Shown here one piece after another: positions 7,286 to 16,654 of a stretch of 60,340 nucleotides of DNA; within the stretch, counting starts at the first letter, position 1, and every line of letters begins with the position of its first letter. The stretch spans positions 1-60,340 of the forward strand of contig JAPPNU010000020.1 of NCBI GenBank assembly GCA_028873695.1, read 5' to 3'. The position numbers and the translations under genes were made by a program. The stretch is from Gemmatimonadota bacterium. GTDB taxonomy: Bacteria; Latescibacterota; UBA2968; GCA-2709665. The notes under the pieces are model-generated. The model did not search any database, had not been told where the DNA came from, and was given only the letters and a program-made list of their open reading frames with translations.

Positions 7286-8569
7286 GCTCCCGCACCATTT
7301 CATGCCCTTCGAACAAGTCCATCGCCACCGCCCCCTGCGCCTGGCGCGGCGGCTCGGCCCGCAGGATCCGGCAGAAGGTCGGCACGACGTCGGCGGCGTG
7401 GATATACCCGAGCTTGTCCACCGGCCGTTCGTATCCGCGCTTCACCCCCGGCCCCGCAATCAGCCACGAACCGAAGCTGGACGAGACTTCGCTGCTGGTC
7501 GGCAGAAAACCCCCGTGATGCGCCCCGAACACGTTTGGCGCGCCTGCGCAGCCCCCACCCGCGATGCCCTGCCACTGGCCGTAGTACCCGCTCACGTACC
7601 CGTGGTCCCAGGCGAAGACCACGTCGCCGCACTGGTCTCCCCATTGCCCCAGGATGTACGCGTCCCGGCGCGGCAGGGCGATAGCCACCGGATTACGGCC
7701 CGCTTCCTCGTCGACCCACGTGCGCAGCGCCAGCAGCACGTCGGCCTCGGTCCGGTCGAACTCCGGCCCCGGCGCGGCGTTGATGAAAATGTCGAACCCC
7801 TTGTCATCCTTGAGATAGGCCCGCGTGCGCTCCCAGTCGATATCCTCCTCGCGCACCTGATCTCGCACCAGGTCCTCTCGCGGCACACCAGCACCCTGTC
7901 GTAACCCCGTCCCGCGCTGTCCACCGCGAGCAGATTGAACGTTGTGACGTCCCCGCCCTGCCGGGCCGCCACGTCAATGCGGCTCTCCAGCGGCGGGGCC
8001 GCACTCTCGGGCACGCTACGCCATTCCTTCGCCGGCGTCAGCGGCGGAATCGGCTCGACGCTCCGTTGGGCATGCCGAACCGCCGTGCCATCGTGGTCCA
8101 TCCCGATGGTTTCCGCCAACGCAGCGTCCGTGGTGTAGGCCTGGCAGGCAGCCACCTCAAACGCCGTGCTGCGATGGCCGGGGTGGCCGAAACCGTCCAC
8201 GACAAAGCCCGTCTTCACCCCGGACGGATGGGCGGCGGGGTAGTGTACAGCCACGCTCTTCATGCCCGCCCGTTCCAGCGCATTCCATATTCGCTCGGCG
8301 TTGTTGGCCCGCCCGTCGAAACTGTCGATCCGCTGTCCCGGCGCAACCTCCACCCGCCAGCGCGTAACCCCGTGCGTGCCCGTGTGCGCCCCCGTCGAGA
8401 GTGTGGCCCAGTTGGTCGGGGTCCACACCGGGAAAGAGGGAAGGGTCTGGTTGACGGCGCCCTCACGCAGCATGCGCTCGAAATGGGGCAAGGCGCCTTC
8501 CGCGGCGAATCGCTTCATCATCGGGACGATAAAGCCGTCCATGCCGAAAGCGTAGATTTTCTCCTCCAC
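7266..8569 (-). pseudogene. Type I phosphodiesterase / alkaline-phosphatase-superfamily protein, frameshifted
   Basis: ATG at 8569 starts MEEKIYAFGMDGFIVPMMKR, the N-terminus of the nucleotide pyrophosphatase/phosphodiesterase family: an early metal-binding Asp in GMDG, then PVWTPTNWATLSTG holding the presumed nucleophile Thr. At about 7874-7880 the frame breaks. The coding strand reads CGCGAGAGGACC where CGCGAGGACC is needed, a two-base AG duplication. The second part continues (EDLVRDQVREEDIDWERTRA...) with VVFAWDHGYVSGYYG and GAHHGGFLPT, typical late metal ligands. Restored length is about 433 residues. The last codons run into the GWxTD tail fragment (stop at 7266-7268 lies inside it), so the true C-terminus may be lost. 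No signal peptide is seen. Substrate unknown. Confidence 0.75.
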
Positions 8570-8726
8570 GGCTCCTCGTCTGGCAAAGGGTATGGGATGG
8601 TCGGGTGGTTGCGGGTATTCCCCACATACGGAAACCGCGTCGGGCCCATCCGTTGTTGCGGGATCAACCGTTTTTTGGCGGGCAGCCGGGATCAGGGTGG
8701 GTCGGGAAGCCGTTCAGGGGAAATTC

Positions 8727-11700
8727 CTACTGGGCGAGGATAAAGCTGGCCTTTTTCTGGGCCATTTCACCGCTTATCATATCGATGACGGTCACGTTCA
8801 GGAAGTACTTGCCCGCGGGGCGGTTTTCCAGCTTGAGTTCCACGTATTCGACTTCCATGGTATCCTCACCCTCCATCTCGTACGTCACTTCCAGTTCTTC
8901 ACGTTTGCCCTTCTTCCACCTGATGAGGCTGGTGATGATACCCAGGGGGCTGAAGCCGCCCTTCTTCGTGACGGTGTAGGATACCTGGTAGTTCGTCTGC
9001 CCGAATTCGTCTCTCGTCAGATTATAGATTTCGTAGTAGACGAATACATTCTGGCCCACCCGGTATGTCCGCGTCGGCATCGGAATGACCCACAGCGTGC
9101 CCTTGTTGAATTTATCCTCGTCTTTGCGATCGGATATCCGCCATGCCAGTTCCAGGTCGCTCACCTGGAGGCTGTGCCGTTCATAGGACTCGATTTCAAT
9201 GTCCTGACGATACCGCCCATGTTGAACGGACAGGTTATCCTTTAACTTCACTTCCATCCTGTAACGCCCGGGGGGCACGTCCATACGCGCGAGGTCCGGC
9301 ACGAACGCGCTCCGTTCCGCGGTCACGTCCCCCTTGGTCGCGAATTGTACCTTGTCCTCGCTGCGGTAGACCGCTCCGGTTGCCGGATTCCGCAGCGCCA
9401 CGGTCCGGTCGACCATAATTTCCGTCCGGTCGTCATCGATCATATAGTGCCCCTGGTGCCGCGGTATGCCCACGTAGACTTCCAGCGCCGTCCGGAAATC
9501 CCTTTCACTCCTGAAATCAGCCGAGTTGAAATAGAACTCCATCGGAAGCGAGTTCTTCGGCCGCACGAAGTAGTTGGGCTGCGCCGCGGCGGCCATGAGG
9601 TAGATATTGCGGGGGCTGTAGCGGGTCAATAGTGCCAAACGGCGGGCGGGAATCCCGGCATCCAGCGGTTCAGGCGCATAGTTGTAGTTTCCGTTGCTGA
9701 ACTCGTCGGTGAAGGTAATCTCGATACCGCTGCCTACGTCCACGTACGTCCACGTTTCCCACGGAACCATCGAGCCGTCGTAAGTCGCCGTGACCGGTCT
9801 GTAGGACCCTCCGCGACCCCTGCCGCGCACGCTGCGCACGGGGTAGACCGGACCGACGAACGTCGAGCTGGCGCCGCGAAGGCCGATGCCTTGGCGCGGC
9901 GGGCGGGCGGCCCCGTAGAGCGCCCTGGAAAGCCGTTCCTTGACCCGCTGAACGGCCATGGATTGCTGGAAGTTCAACTCTTTGGAGGTGGAGCGGTGGT
10001 CGGGTTCACCGAAGCGGATGTAGACCTCGCCGCGCTGGTCCCAGGGCTGCCTGCCTTCGGAGAAATTCTGCATGGCGAACGACACACGCCGATAATGCTC
10101 CAGGAGGCGCTCGTTGGCGGTTGTGGTCAGGTCAGGGTCCTGGTCCGCCCAGAACTTCTTCACAAAATCCCATCGGTCTTCCAGCGGTGTCTGTTCGAAG
10201 GCCGCCAGCGTCTCCTTGGGCGCAACCAGCCGGATATCGTGGTAGTGCCCTTTTTCGGCCGCATCGGCCCTTTCGAGAAAGTCTCTGAAGAAGGCGGCGG
10301 CTCTGTCGTAGGCCCCCAGTTTCATGCAGGCCTGGGCGAGGATGGGCAGGACCTGGTCGTCGTCCGGATTCTGTACGGCGTAGTCCTCCAGGACTTCCAG
10401 GATACGGCCGTAGTCCTTCGTTCTCAGGTAAATCGCTCCCAGTCGCTTTCGTCCCTCCGGGTCGCCGGGCCGCAAGCCCATATACTTCGCATAGTAGAGC
10501 GCGGCCTTCTCGTAGTTTTTCTCGAATTCCTCCACCCATTTCCCCATCAGCAGATAGGCGGGGGCGTAGCGGGGATCAATGGCCAGTACTTTTTTGACTT
10601 CCCGCCGTACGTCGTGTTCGTCCAGTTTGTACCGGATATCGGCAATATTGAACCTTGCTTCCACGTGGTCCCGGTCGTACTGGAGGGCTTTCTGGAAATA
10701 GCGGATGGCGTCGTAATTTCCCCTGGGCCACTTGCGGAAGGTGAGACCCAGGCCGAAGTAGGCCTCGGCCAGCGTGTGGTCGCATTCGATCGCGCGTTCG
10801 AATGATTTGACGGCGCGCTCCAGTCTCTCCGCCTCCAGATAGGCGAACCCAAGCCCGCTGTGCCCGCGGGCGTAGTCCTGAGCCACGCCGGCCAGGATCT
10901 CCAGCGTGGAGATTGCCCGCAGCGGCTCATGCGGGGTGAGTTCAGTTCCGAGGTTGAGCAGGGAGTCGATCTGCACCTTGCCCACGCGCCGGTCGATGGT
11001 ACGGTAGCCCTCGACGCTTCGGACGGACTCAACCAGGTAACCGTCGTGGAAGAAACTGGTGACAACGGCCTCACCGTCCTCGGCTTCCGGGCGGTATCCG
11101 TGGGTGTAGCTGAACTGGCGGCCTTTTTCAGGGTCATTGGGTGAACGAAACAGCGTTTTCACGACGATAGAGTCCGCAGGTGTCAACGAATGGGTTGCTA
11201 TCCAGTTCCTGAGCGCCGCCAGGTCGGACGGCCGCTGGTTTTCGTGTGCCTGTTCATAGGCGTAAAGGGCGTCTCCGATTACGGTCAGATGGTCCTCGCA
11301 GACCCAGCGGGCGCCGCGCTTTGCAGCGGCCTTCCTAGCCGTAGCGGCCAGCGCCCCAGCATAGGCCAGGACCGGCTCTTCGTAGAGCCCATGTTTTTTA
11401 AATCGCAAAGGCAGGGCCGCCCACGCCTGGGAGGCTTTACGGTACCGGCCCACCGCCGAACGAAACTCCCAGCGGTGCACGGTCGTGTAGGCCAGGGCAG
11501 AGGCGTTGAATACCGCCGCCACGCCCCACAGCACCGCCTTGGCGGCCGGAGTCGGGCGCGGCGCGTTCCCGACCTCCACGACCGACGGCGTTACCGGTTC
11601 CGTCTTGAAGTCTATTCTCGAACGCGCGATTGATCCGTCCAGGACGGAGATCTCCCAGACGCCAGGTGCGACCAGCGGTACGGACCTGTCCGGGAGTATC

Positions 11701-12032
11701 GTTAGCGTATGCAGGGGGACCTTTAAGGCAGCCTCCTGAAAGCGAAGACGTTCCCCGCGCGCAGCCCATTCCAGTCGCCCTGGCGGGCCGGGAAAGGTGC
11801 CGAGGTGGCGAGGCTGGCTTCCCCGGGTTTCCACCCAGATTTCGGTAATGGCGGAGGAACCGGTCTCCAGCCCGATCGCCCAGGCGGTATGCCCTCCGCT
11901 GGCGGCCGATATCGCGGTTTGACGCACCTGTGCATCGAGATCCTCAAGTGGGCAAGACGCCGCGATGATCACGGCCGCAAACAGAGCCGAACGCCACAGC
12001 CTCTTACGTGCGCAATCAGGAAATGGCACCAT
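8727..12032 (-). CDS. Large exported TPR/GWxTD protein (class A)
   Basis: The product has 1101 residues; ATG at 12032 follows GAGG. A signal sequence covers about residues 1-37 (LFAAVIIAASC, possibly a lipobox). Residues 40-170 are beta-rich and resemble the degenerate propeller of its paralogs. TPR repeats run from about 389 (GHSGLGFAYLEAERLERAVK) to 590 (MKLGAYDRAAAFFRDFLE). The GWxTD module follows at about 617-690: FVKKFWADQDPDLTTTANER, then LEHYRRVSFAM, then PWDQRGEVYIRFGEPDH. In this class PWD-RG replaces the GWxTD motif seen in class B. The C-terminal part is beta-rich with the family signature FVYYEIYNLTRDEFGQT near residue 1000. GWxTD proteins are known only as envelope proteins of unknown function in FCB bacteria and Acidobacteria; a role as a scaffold or sensor is a guess. 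Confidence 0.85.
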   Translation of the reverse strand: MVPFPDCARKRLWRSALFAAVIIAASCPLEDLDAQVRQTAISAASGGHTAWAIGLETGSSAITEIWVETRGSQPRHLGTFPGPPGRLEWAARGERLRFQEAALKVPLHTLTILPDRSVPLVAPGVWEISVLDGSIARSRIDFKTEPVTPSVVEVGNAPRPTPAAKAVLWGVAAVFNASALAYTTVHRWEFRSAVGRYRKASQAWAALPLRFKKHGLYEEPVLAYAGALAATARKAAAKRGARWVCEDHLTVIGDALYAYEQAHENQRPSDLAALRNWIATHSLTPADSIVVKTLFRSPNDPEKGRQFSYTHGYRPEAEDGEAVVTSFFHDGYLVESVRSVEGYRTIDRRVGKVQIDSLLNLGTELTPHEPLRAISTLEILAGVAQDYARGHSGLGFAYLEAERLERAVKSFERAIECDHTLAEAYFGLGLTFRKWPRGNYDAIRYFQKALQYDRDHVEARFNIADIRYKLDEHDVRREVKKVLAIDPRYAPAYLLMGKWVEEFEKNYEKAALYYAKYMGLRPGDPEGRKRLGAIYLRTKDYGRILEVLEDYAVQNPDDDQVLPILAQACMKLGAYDRAAAFFRDFLERADAAEKGHYHDIRLVAPKETLAAFEQTPLEDRWDFVKKFWADQDPDLTTTANERLLEHYRRVSFAMQNFSEGRQPWDQRGEVYIRFGEPDHRSTSKELNFQQSMAVQRVKERLSRALYGAARPPRQGIGLRGASSTFVGPVYPVRSVRGRGRGGSYRPVTATYDGSMVPWETWTYVDVGSGIEITFTDEFSNGNYNYAPEPLDAGIPARRLALLTRYSPRNIYLMAAAAQPNYFVRPKNSLPMEFYFNSADFRSERDFRTALEVYVGIPRHQGHYMIDDDRTEIMVDRTVALRNPATGAVYRSEDKVQFATKGDVTAERSAFVPDLARMDVPPGRYRMEVKLKDNLSVQHGRYRQDIEIESYERHSLQVSDLELAWRISDRKDEDKFNKGTLWVIPMPTRTYRVGQNVFVYYEIYNLTRDEFGQTNYQVSYTVTKKGGFSPLGIITSLIRWKKGKREELEVTYEMEGEDTMEVEYVELKLENRPAGKYFLNVTVIDMISGEMAQKKASFILAQ

Positions 12033-12257
12033 GTCATCAACCTCATCCGGACCGGAAAATCCCGTTTAATGCACTGTCCCTTCTTCACCGTACCCCTTTC
12101 CTATTCAGCATGTTATGCGATTTCAACCGGCAGTGCAAGCGCTTTGGGGATGGCGACCCCTCCCCCGGCCCCTCCCCGGCGCGGAGAGGGGAGCAATGAT
12201 TCGACGAACATTTCAGACTGAGCGAAGACGAGGAATTTACAGTCGTTTCCGTTCTTC

Positions 12258-12380
12258 GCAGGGGGCAGACGTGCTGCCTATCAGGCATCGAAACGTGCAA
12301 ATCACGAGGGGAAGATCCTACGCTGCAGTAGATCCTTCGTCGGCCTGGCGGTCTCGTCGGGTTGACAGTCTGTACGCACC
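12258..12380. repeat. Dispersed repeat block in a 750-base gene-free gap, copy 1
   Basis: This block (GGCAGACGTGCTGCCTATCA ... GTAGATCCTTCGTCGGCCT) matches 27515-27640 over about 120 bases. The whole gap 12033-12783 holds no convincing gene: its left part (about 12155-12195) carries a CTCCCCGGCGCGGAGAGGGG hairpin unit and its right part two CATTCTGAGCG-type units. Confidence 0.7.
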
Positions 12381-12479
12381 TGCATCGGACGCGTCTTTCG
12401 GACGTTTTGCAAGCAGGCCTCCTCTGGATGACAGGTTCGGCGAACATTTGACTGATACATCTCGCCAACGGTTACTGCA

Positions 12480-12715
12480 AAGCATGTCATTCAGAGCGCA
12501 GCGAAGAATCTCCCGTCTTCTCGATTATACGTGCAGCATATGGTCTTCGTGGACAAACCTGGGCGCGGACCCATCGACTGCCTGGCGGCCTCCTATGGGG
12601 GACAGTCCGGGCCAATGTGTGAAGAACACATTTCGCCAGTGGTTATCACAAGACATGTCATTCTGAGCGTAGTCGAAGAATCTCCCGTATTCTCGATTGG
12701 ACGTTGAGCGGAAGC
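12480..12715. repeat. Two CATTCTGAGCG-type dispersed units
   Basis: Near 12485 and again near 12655 the sequence reads TGTCATTC(A/T)GAGCG(C/T)AG followed by CGAAGAATCTCCCGT(C/A)TTCTCGATT. The same unit appears near 27470, 27670 and 27750. Multiple copies in two intergenic gaps suggest a mobile or amplified non-coding unit. Confidence 0.7.
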
Positions 12716-12783
12716 GTTCGCCAGCCCATTTGCGCGGACGCTTCACCAGTCTCGTACGCCCGGCAGCACAGAGCAATGACACG

Positions 12784-13872
12784 TTACGGCGAATATACCA
12801 ACACCTCATCCGTGGACAAGAGATCCTTCAGGCCTCCCGAAACCATGATCCGACCGTCTTTGAGAGGCGTTATGGTGTAGAACAATCGATTCTGGCCGAT
12901 GCTGTGTCCCGTACGGTTGGCAGTGCCTGTGGATGGATCGTAAATCGCGACGTCTCTGCCAGACAGAAGGAACACCTTTCCGGTGGGCAGCAGGTAGGCG
13001 GAATCGATGGACGATAGTCCCGTGTCGCCCGACGGCGCAAACACGCCTGTTACCGGATCGAACATCTCCGCCGTCGTTACGTTCCGCACGTCTTCCACTT
13101 CGATTTTGCCCCGGCGCCCGCCGATGATCAACACCCTGCCGTCCTGCAGAAGCATCGCGTCGTGTCCCCACCGTTCGTCGTTCAAATCGCCAACTTCGGC
13201 AAAGGAGTTGGTGACGGGATCGTAAATCTCAGATCCCTTGACCATACCGGCAGCATTTATCCCGCCGGCGATGAGAACGCGGCCATCGCGCAGCAGGGTG
13301 GCCGTATGGTTCGTTCTTGGGGTGATCAGGCGCCCTGTCGACGTGAATTCCCAGGTATCGGGATCGAGAATGCCCACGTTGCCGCTGTCGCCTGTCGTAA
13401 GAATCGATCCTGTCGAGAGGATCGTACTCGGCGCATACCTTGTCAATCCGGGCACGTTCGCCAGGACTGCGAACCTTCCGGATTGCGGGTCGTAAATCTC
13501 AGGAGGATAGAGATCGGTGCCCTTTATAAGGACGCGACCGTCCCGCAACAAGATTGCCGTGTCCTGTGTGCGACCTCGCGACAGGTTTCCCGTGGCCGTC
13601 GAATTTCCCTTGTCCGGATCGAATATTTCCGCAGTGTTGTGGCTGAACTCAGGCGATGAATGAGCAGGGCGATCCGTTTCGAACCCGCCCGTGATCAGGA
13701 CTCGCCCGTCTTTCAGCAACGTCGACGTGTGAAAAAACCGGGTCGTGGTCATGGTCCCGATGGCCTTGAACACCTCAGACTCGCCGGATGGATCTGACGA
13801 CGTTGGCGATTCCGATCCACATGCCGGGAGAACCAGAAAGAGCACGATCAATGTCAATAGTTTGGTTGGCAT
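12784..13872 (-). CDS. Kelch-repeat lipoprotein
   Basis: The product has 362 residues. I start at the ATG at 13872 because GGAGG lies 8 bases before it and the protein begins with MPTKLLTLIVLFLVLPAC, a signal with lipobox LPAC; an in-frame GTG 15 bases upstream overlaps the ribosome site. Blades are clear: TSTLLKDGRVLITGG, AILLRDGRVLIKG, TATLLRDGRVLIAGG, AMLLQDGRVLIIGG, AYLLPTGKVFLLSG and TPLKDGRIMVSGG, with IYDP or IFDP tails. It stands between GWxTD genes (8727-12032 downstream, 14034-16469 upstream), with a 750-base repeat-filled gap on its 3' side. Confidence 0.88.
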   Translation of the reverse strand: MPTKLLTLIVLFLVLPACGSESPTSSDPSGESEVFKAIGTMTTTRFFHTSTLLKDGRVLITGGFETDRPAHSSPEFSHNTAEIFDPDKGNSTATGNLSRGRTQDTAILLRDGRVLIKGTDLYPPEIYDPQSGRFAVLANVPGLTRYAPSTILSTGSILTTGDSGNVGILDPDTWEFTSTGRLITPRTNHTATLLRDGRVLIAGGINAAGMVKGSEIYDPVTNSFAEVGDLNDERWGHDAMLLQDGRVLIIGGRRGKIEVEDVRNVTTAEMFDPVTGVFAPSGDTGLSSIDSAYLLPTGKVFLLSGRDVAIYDPSTGTANRTGHSIGQNRLFYTITPLKDGRIMVSGGLKDLLSTDEVLVYSP

Positions 13873-14033
13873 ATTGCGATCCTCCACTCATTCCGAATTC
13901 GACCCAAGCCCGGCGACCGAAGGCAATCTTCTCTCTATCACGACATCATCCACCAGTATCCGGAGCGAGGGCATCCCTGCCCTCGGACTTCGAGCAACCC
14001 AGGTATCTCGACATCGAGGGACGATGTGGATAT

Positions 14034-16469
14034 TCAATCAATCACGCGAAACAACGTATCGCGTGAGACAACCTGACCATTGTGCATGTCCCTGACGCGA
14101 ACCGAAAGCCGGTGCACACCGGCAGGCACGTGTGTCAGGTCGATCTGCAGATACGTGAAGTCGTCCTCCCGGTTGCCCTCATAGCGTGCCGTGATCGTCG
14201 TCTCCACCCCCTCCTTGCTTCGGCCCTTCTTCTTGATCCGGCTGGCAAGTTCATCCTCATCCGGAAACACGAACCTCGCCCGGTACGTGACCTCATCCCT
14301 TTTCTGCGCGTCGAAATAGTCCGGTACCACCACCGGCGTCGTGACGGGCAAATCCTCTCGAGGCTCATCTTCTTCCTCGGCCGCTCGCTCCGGCCGACGC
14401 ATGCCCGTTTCCACTGTCCTTATATCACGCGTGACCTCCAATCGCCTCCCGCCCTCGGGCAGCCGTTGCGCAAGGAACAGGTACGGATCGATCTTCTTCT
14501 GCTCCGGCCGTCCTATTCGATAAGCAATCTGATATTCCGTGCGCCCGAATTCGTCCCGCTCCAGGTTATACACCTCCAGGTAGATGAACGCGGGTTCGGA
14601 CCGGTGGTAGGTCCGCAGTGGATTTGCCACAATGTCCAGGTCCGACCGCCCCTCCGGAAACGCCGTTCGCGTTTCAATCTGCGCCGCCAGCAGCAGATCG
14701 CTCATAGACAGCGAAGCGTCCACCGGCACGAACTCGCGGCGCTGCCGGAAGGTCCCGATTGACCCCCGCTTCCGGTCCCGCACCTCACCCACCAGATTGT
14801 AAGCGCCAGGGGACAGCCCGAATGCGATCTGAAATACCAGATGGCTCTTTCGCAGGCTGTCCGCAGCGGGAAATCCGCTCGGGGATATCTCGGGCCACCG
14901 CAGTTTGAGATCCGAACGCTTCCGATAAACCTCGTCCCATTGCTCACTGAAGAGAAAGACACCATTCTCCAGGCCAATGCTCCTGTCCGAATCCGATACG
15001 GCCAGATTGAATCTCGGCAGCGCATACGCCAGCTCCACGCGAAGACTGTCCCCGTCCCTGAAGCTCGCGACCTGGTGGGGCACGCTGTATTTCCTTGGAC
15101 CATAGGGATCGACGTACCGCGTTCGATCAGGCAGACGAGACGGAGAGAAGCCGTGGAAGCCATCGGATATCTGAAAGTCGACCCGAAATCCCTCGTAGAA
15201 CCACGTCTCTTTCTGCATTTGCAGCCTCCAGGCTATCCTCCGTCCCGGCAGGTATCTGCCAAACGTGCTGGGCCTGTCTATTGCAATGACCGAACCTGTT
15301 TCCGGCCGCTGCATTCGCCGGTGGAGATATCTTCCCAGCTTGATATAGACTCGTCCCATATCCGTCCGCCAACCGGCAATGCCCTTCGAGGGCCGGCTGA
15401 ACCTCAGATTTGCATAGGCTACCCGGCCGTAGTGTTCCGTGCGGCGTTCATTGAATTCCGTCAGGAACAGCGGATCCTGCCGCCGCCAGAACCGGACCCG
15501 CTCGACGCTATCCACCCAGGGTTGAATCTCGTCTCGGCCTGCCTCGGTCCGGCCGGGTACGCCTTCGAACTTTGCGCGGCCATCATCCGGCACAATACTG
15601 TCTACGGATTCCATCATCGCCCGCTCATCCGGCGACATTCTATGCAGCGCCCGGGAATAGAACTCATTCGCCAGCGCTTCTTCGCCCAATCTCTGGTATC
15701 CAAGCCCGCAGAAGAGCAACGCATCCTTGTCATCAGGGACGCGCTCCAAAAGCAGGTTTGCCACCCGGATCAATTCGACCGGCCGGTTTGCCTCCAGGCA
15801 GGCAAGCCCGAGCTGGAAATACGCATCCTTGAACATGGGATCTGCTTCAATGCAGGTCTTCAGATACGTGACGGCTTCATCCAGTTCCTCAATGCCGAAA
15901 TCTCTCCACGAATGTCTGGTACGTGTATGTTCTCTCCGACTGAATCCGGATACCATGTTCATCATGGACATATCGTAATTTTTCAGAAAGTCCTTGACGC
16001 CATGGTGGCCGATCATATAGGCTGCGTTCGCGTTTTCAGGATCCAGTTTCAGGACATTCTTGTACTCGGCTACGGCATTGTGCCAAAATCCCTGCGTCCA
16101 CAGAATATCCGCCTTTAATACACGGTAGGCGACATTGTCTTTGTTCAGACGAATGGCCGTATTAACCGCCTTCATTGCAACATAGCGATCCATCGACGTG
16201 TCGAGGGACATATACAGCTTCGCGATTTCGTAATGGGCCGGCGCAAAGTCGCTGTCCGCCTTCAATACTCGCTGGAAGGCTTTGATACTCTCCTCAGCGG
16301 CGACACTTCCGACCTGCTCCATCGCCGTTTCAAAGAGATCCTCAGCGATCTGCTTCTCCCCAGAGGCGACCGGCGCCGCCAGACAGATTCCCAGACAAAG
16401 GAACACAAAGGCCATTGGAGTCAACCTTGCGCGGCGTTTGAGCCTATCGATATTTCGCAGGTTCGCCAT
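14034..16469 (-). CDS. Exported TPR/GWxTD protein (class B)
   Basis: The product has 811 residues from the ATG at 16469 (GGGG upstream; an ATG 21 bases earlier is also possible). The N-terminus has basic residues followed by a hydrophobic signal (MAFVFLCLGICLAAPVASG). Helical TPR-like repeats cover about residues 40-300 (FQRVLKADSDFAPAHYEIAK, DAYFQLGLACLEANRP, FCGLGYQRLGEEALANEFYS). The true GWxTD motif is at about residue 360: GWRTDMGRVYIKLG, preceded by VRFWRRQDPLFLTEFNER and HYGRVAYANLRF. A beta-rich C-terminus holds AFIYLEVYNLERDEFGRT, the counterpart of the class A signature, and a charged linker (RAAEEEDEPRED). It ends FRVID. Closest in its C-terminal half to 38335-40764. Confidence 0.85.
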   Translation of the reverse strand: MANLRNIDRLKRRARLTPMAFVFLCLGICLAAPVASGEKQIAEDLFETAMEQVGSVAAEESIKAFQRVLKADSDFAPAHYEIAKLYMSLDTSMDRYVAMKAVNTAIRLNKDNVAYRVLKADILWTQGFWHNAVAEYKNVLKLDPENANAAYMIGHHGVKDFLKNYDMSMMNMVSGFSRREHTRTRHSWRDFGIEELDEAVTYLKTCIEADPMFKDAYFQLGLACLEANRPVELIRVANLLLERVPDDKDALLFCGLGYQRLGEEALANEFYSRALHRMSPDERAMMESVDSIVPDDGRAKFEGVPGRTEAGRDEIQPWVDSVERVRFWRRQDPLFLTEFNERRTEHYGRVAYANLRFSRPSKGIAGWRTDMGRVYIKLGRYLHRRMQRPETGSVIAIDRPSTFGRYLPGRRIAWRLQMQKETWFYEGFRVDFQISDGFHGFSPSRLPDRTRYVDPYGPRKYSVPHQVASFRDGDSLRVELAYALPRFNLAVSDSDRSIGLENGVFLFSEQWDEVYRKRSDLKLRWPEISPSGFPAADSLRKSHLVFQIAFGLSPGAYNLVGEVRDRKRGSIGTFRQRREFVPVDASLSMSDLLLAAQIETRTAFPEGRSDLDIVANPLRTYHRSEPAFIYLEVYNLERDEFGRTEYQIAYRIGRPEQKKIDPYLFLAQRLPEGGRRLEVTRDIRTVETGMRRPERAAEEEDEPREDLPVTTPVVVPDYFDAQKRDEVTYRARFVFPDEDELASRIKKKGRSKEGVETTITARYEGNREDDFTYLQIDLTHVPAGVHRLSVRVRDMHNGQVVSRDTLFRVID

Positions 16470-16654
16470 TACAAACCCCATGAATTTCACATTGGGAAAA
16501 TTGCATACTTTCGACCGTTGTTTCAGGCGTGCCCGACATTCGTAGCGATTGTCCGGTCAATCGCGATGAGAGCCTGGAAACACGCCAAATGGCAGTGGAC
16601 GAACCGAAAGGATCATGTTTCGTTTCGTTGAGGAAATATTCCGCAATCATTGAT

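Noticed and set aside
12033..12783. Regularly recurring units considered as a CRISPR array
   Set aside because: Repeat spacing is irregular, units are longer and imperfect, and no cas genes are present.
14841..16118. Plus-strand open frame of 425 codons opposite a GWxTD gene
   Set aside because: The opposite strand encodes a conserved GWxTD protein with paralogs; this frame has no ribosome site or recognisable motif.
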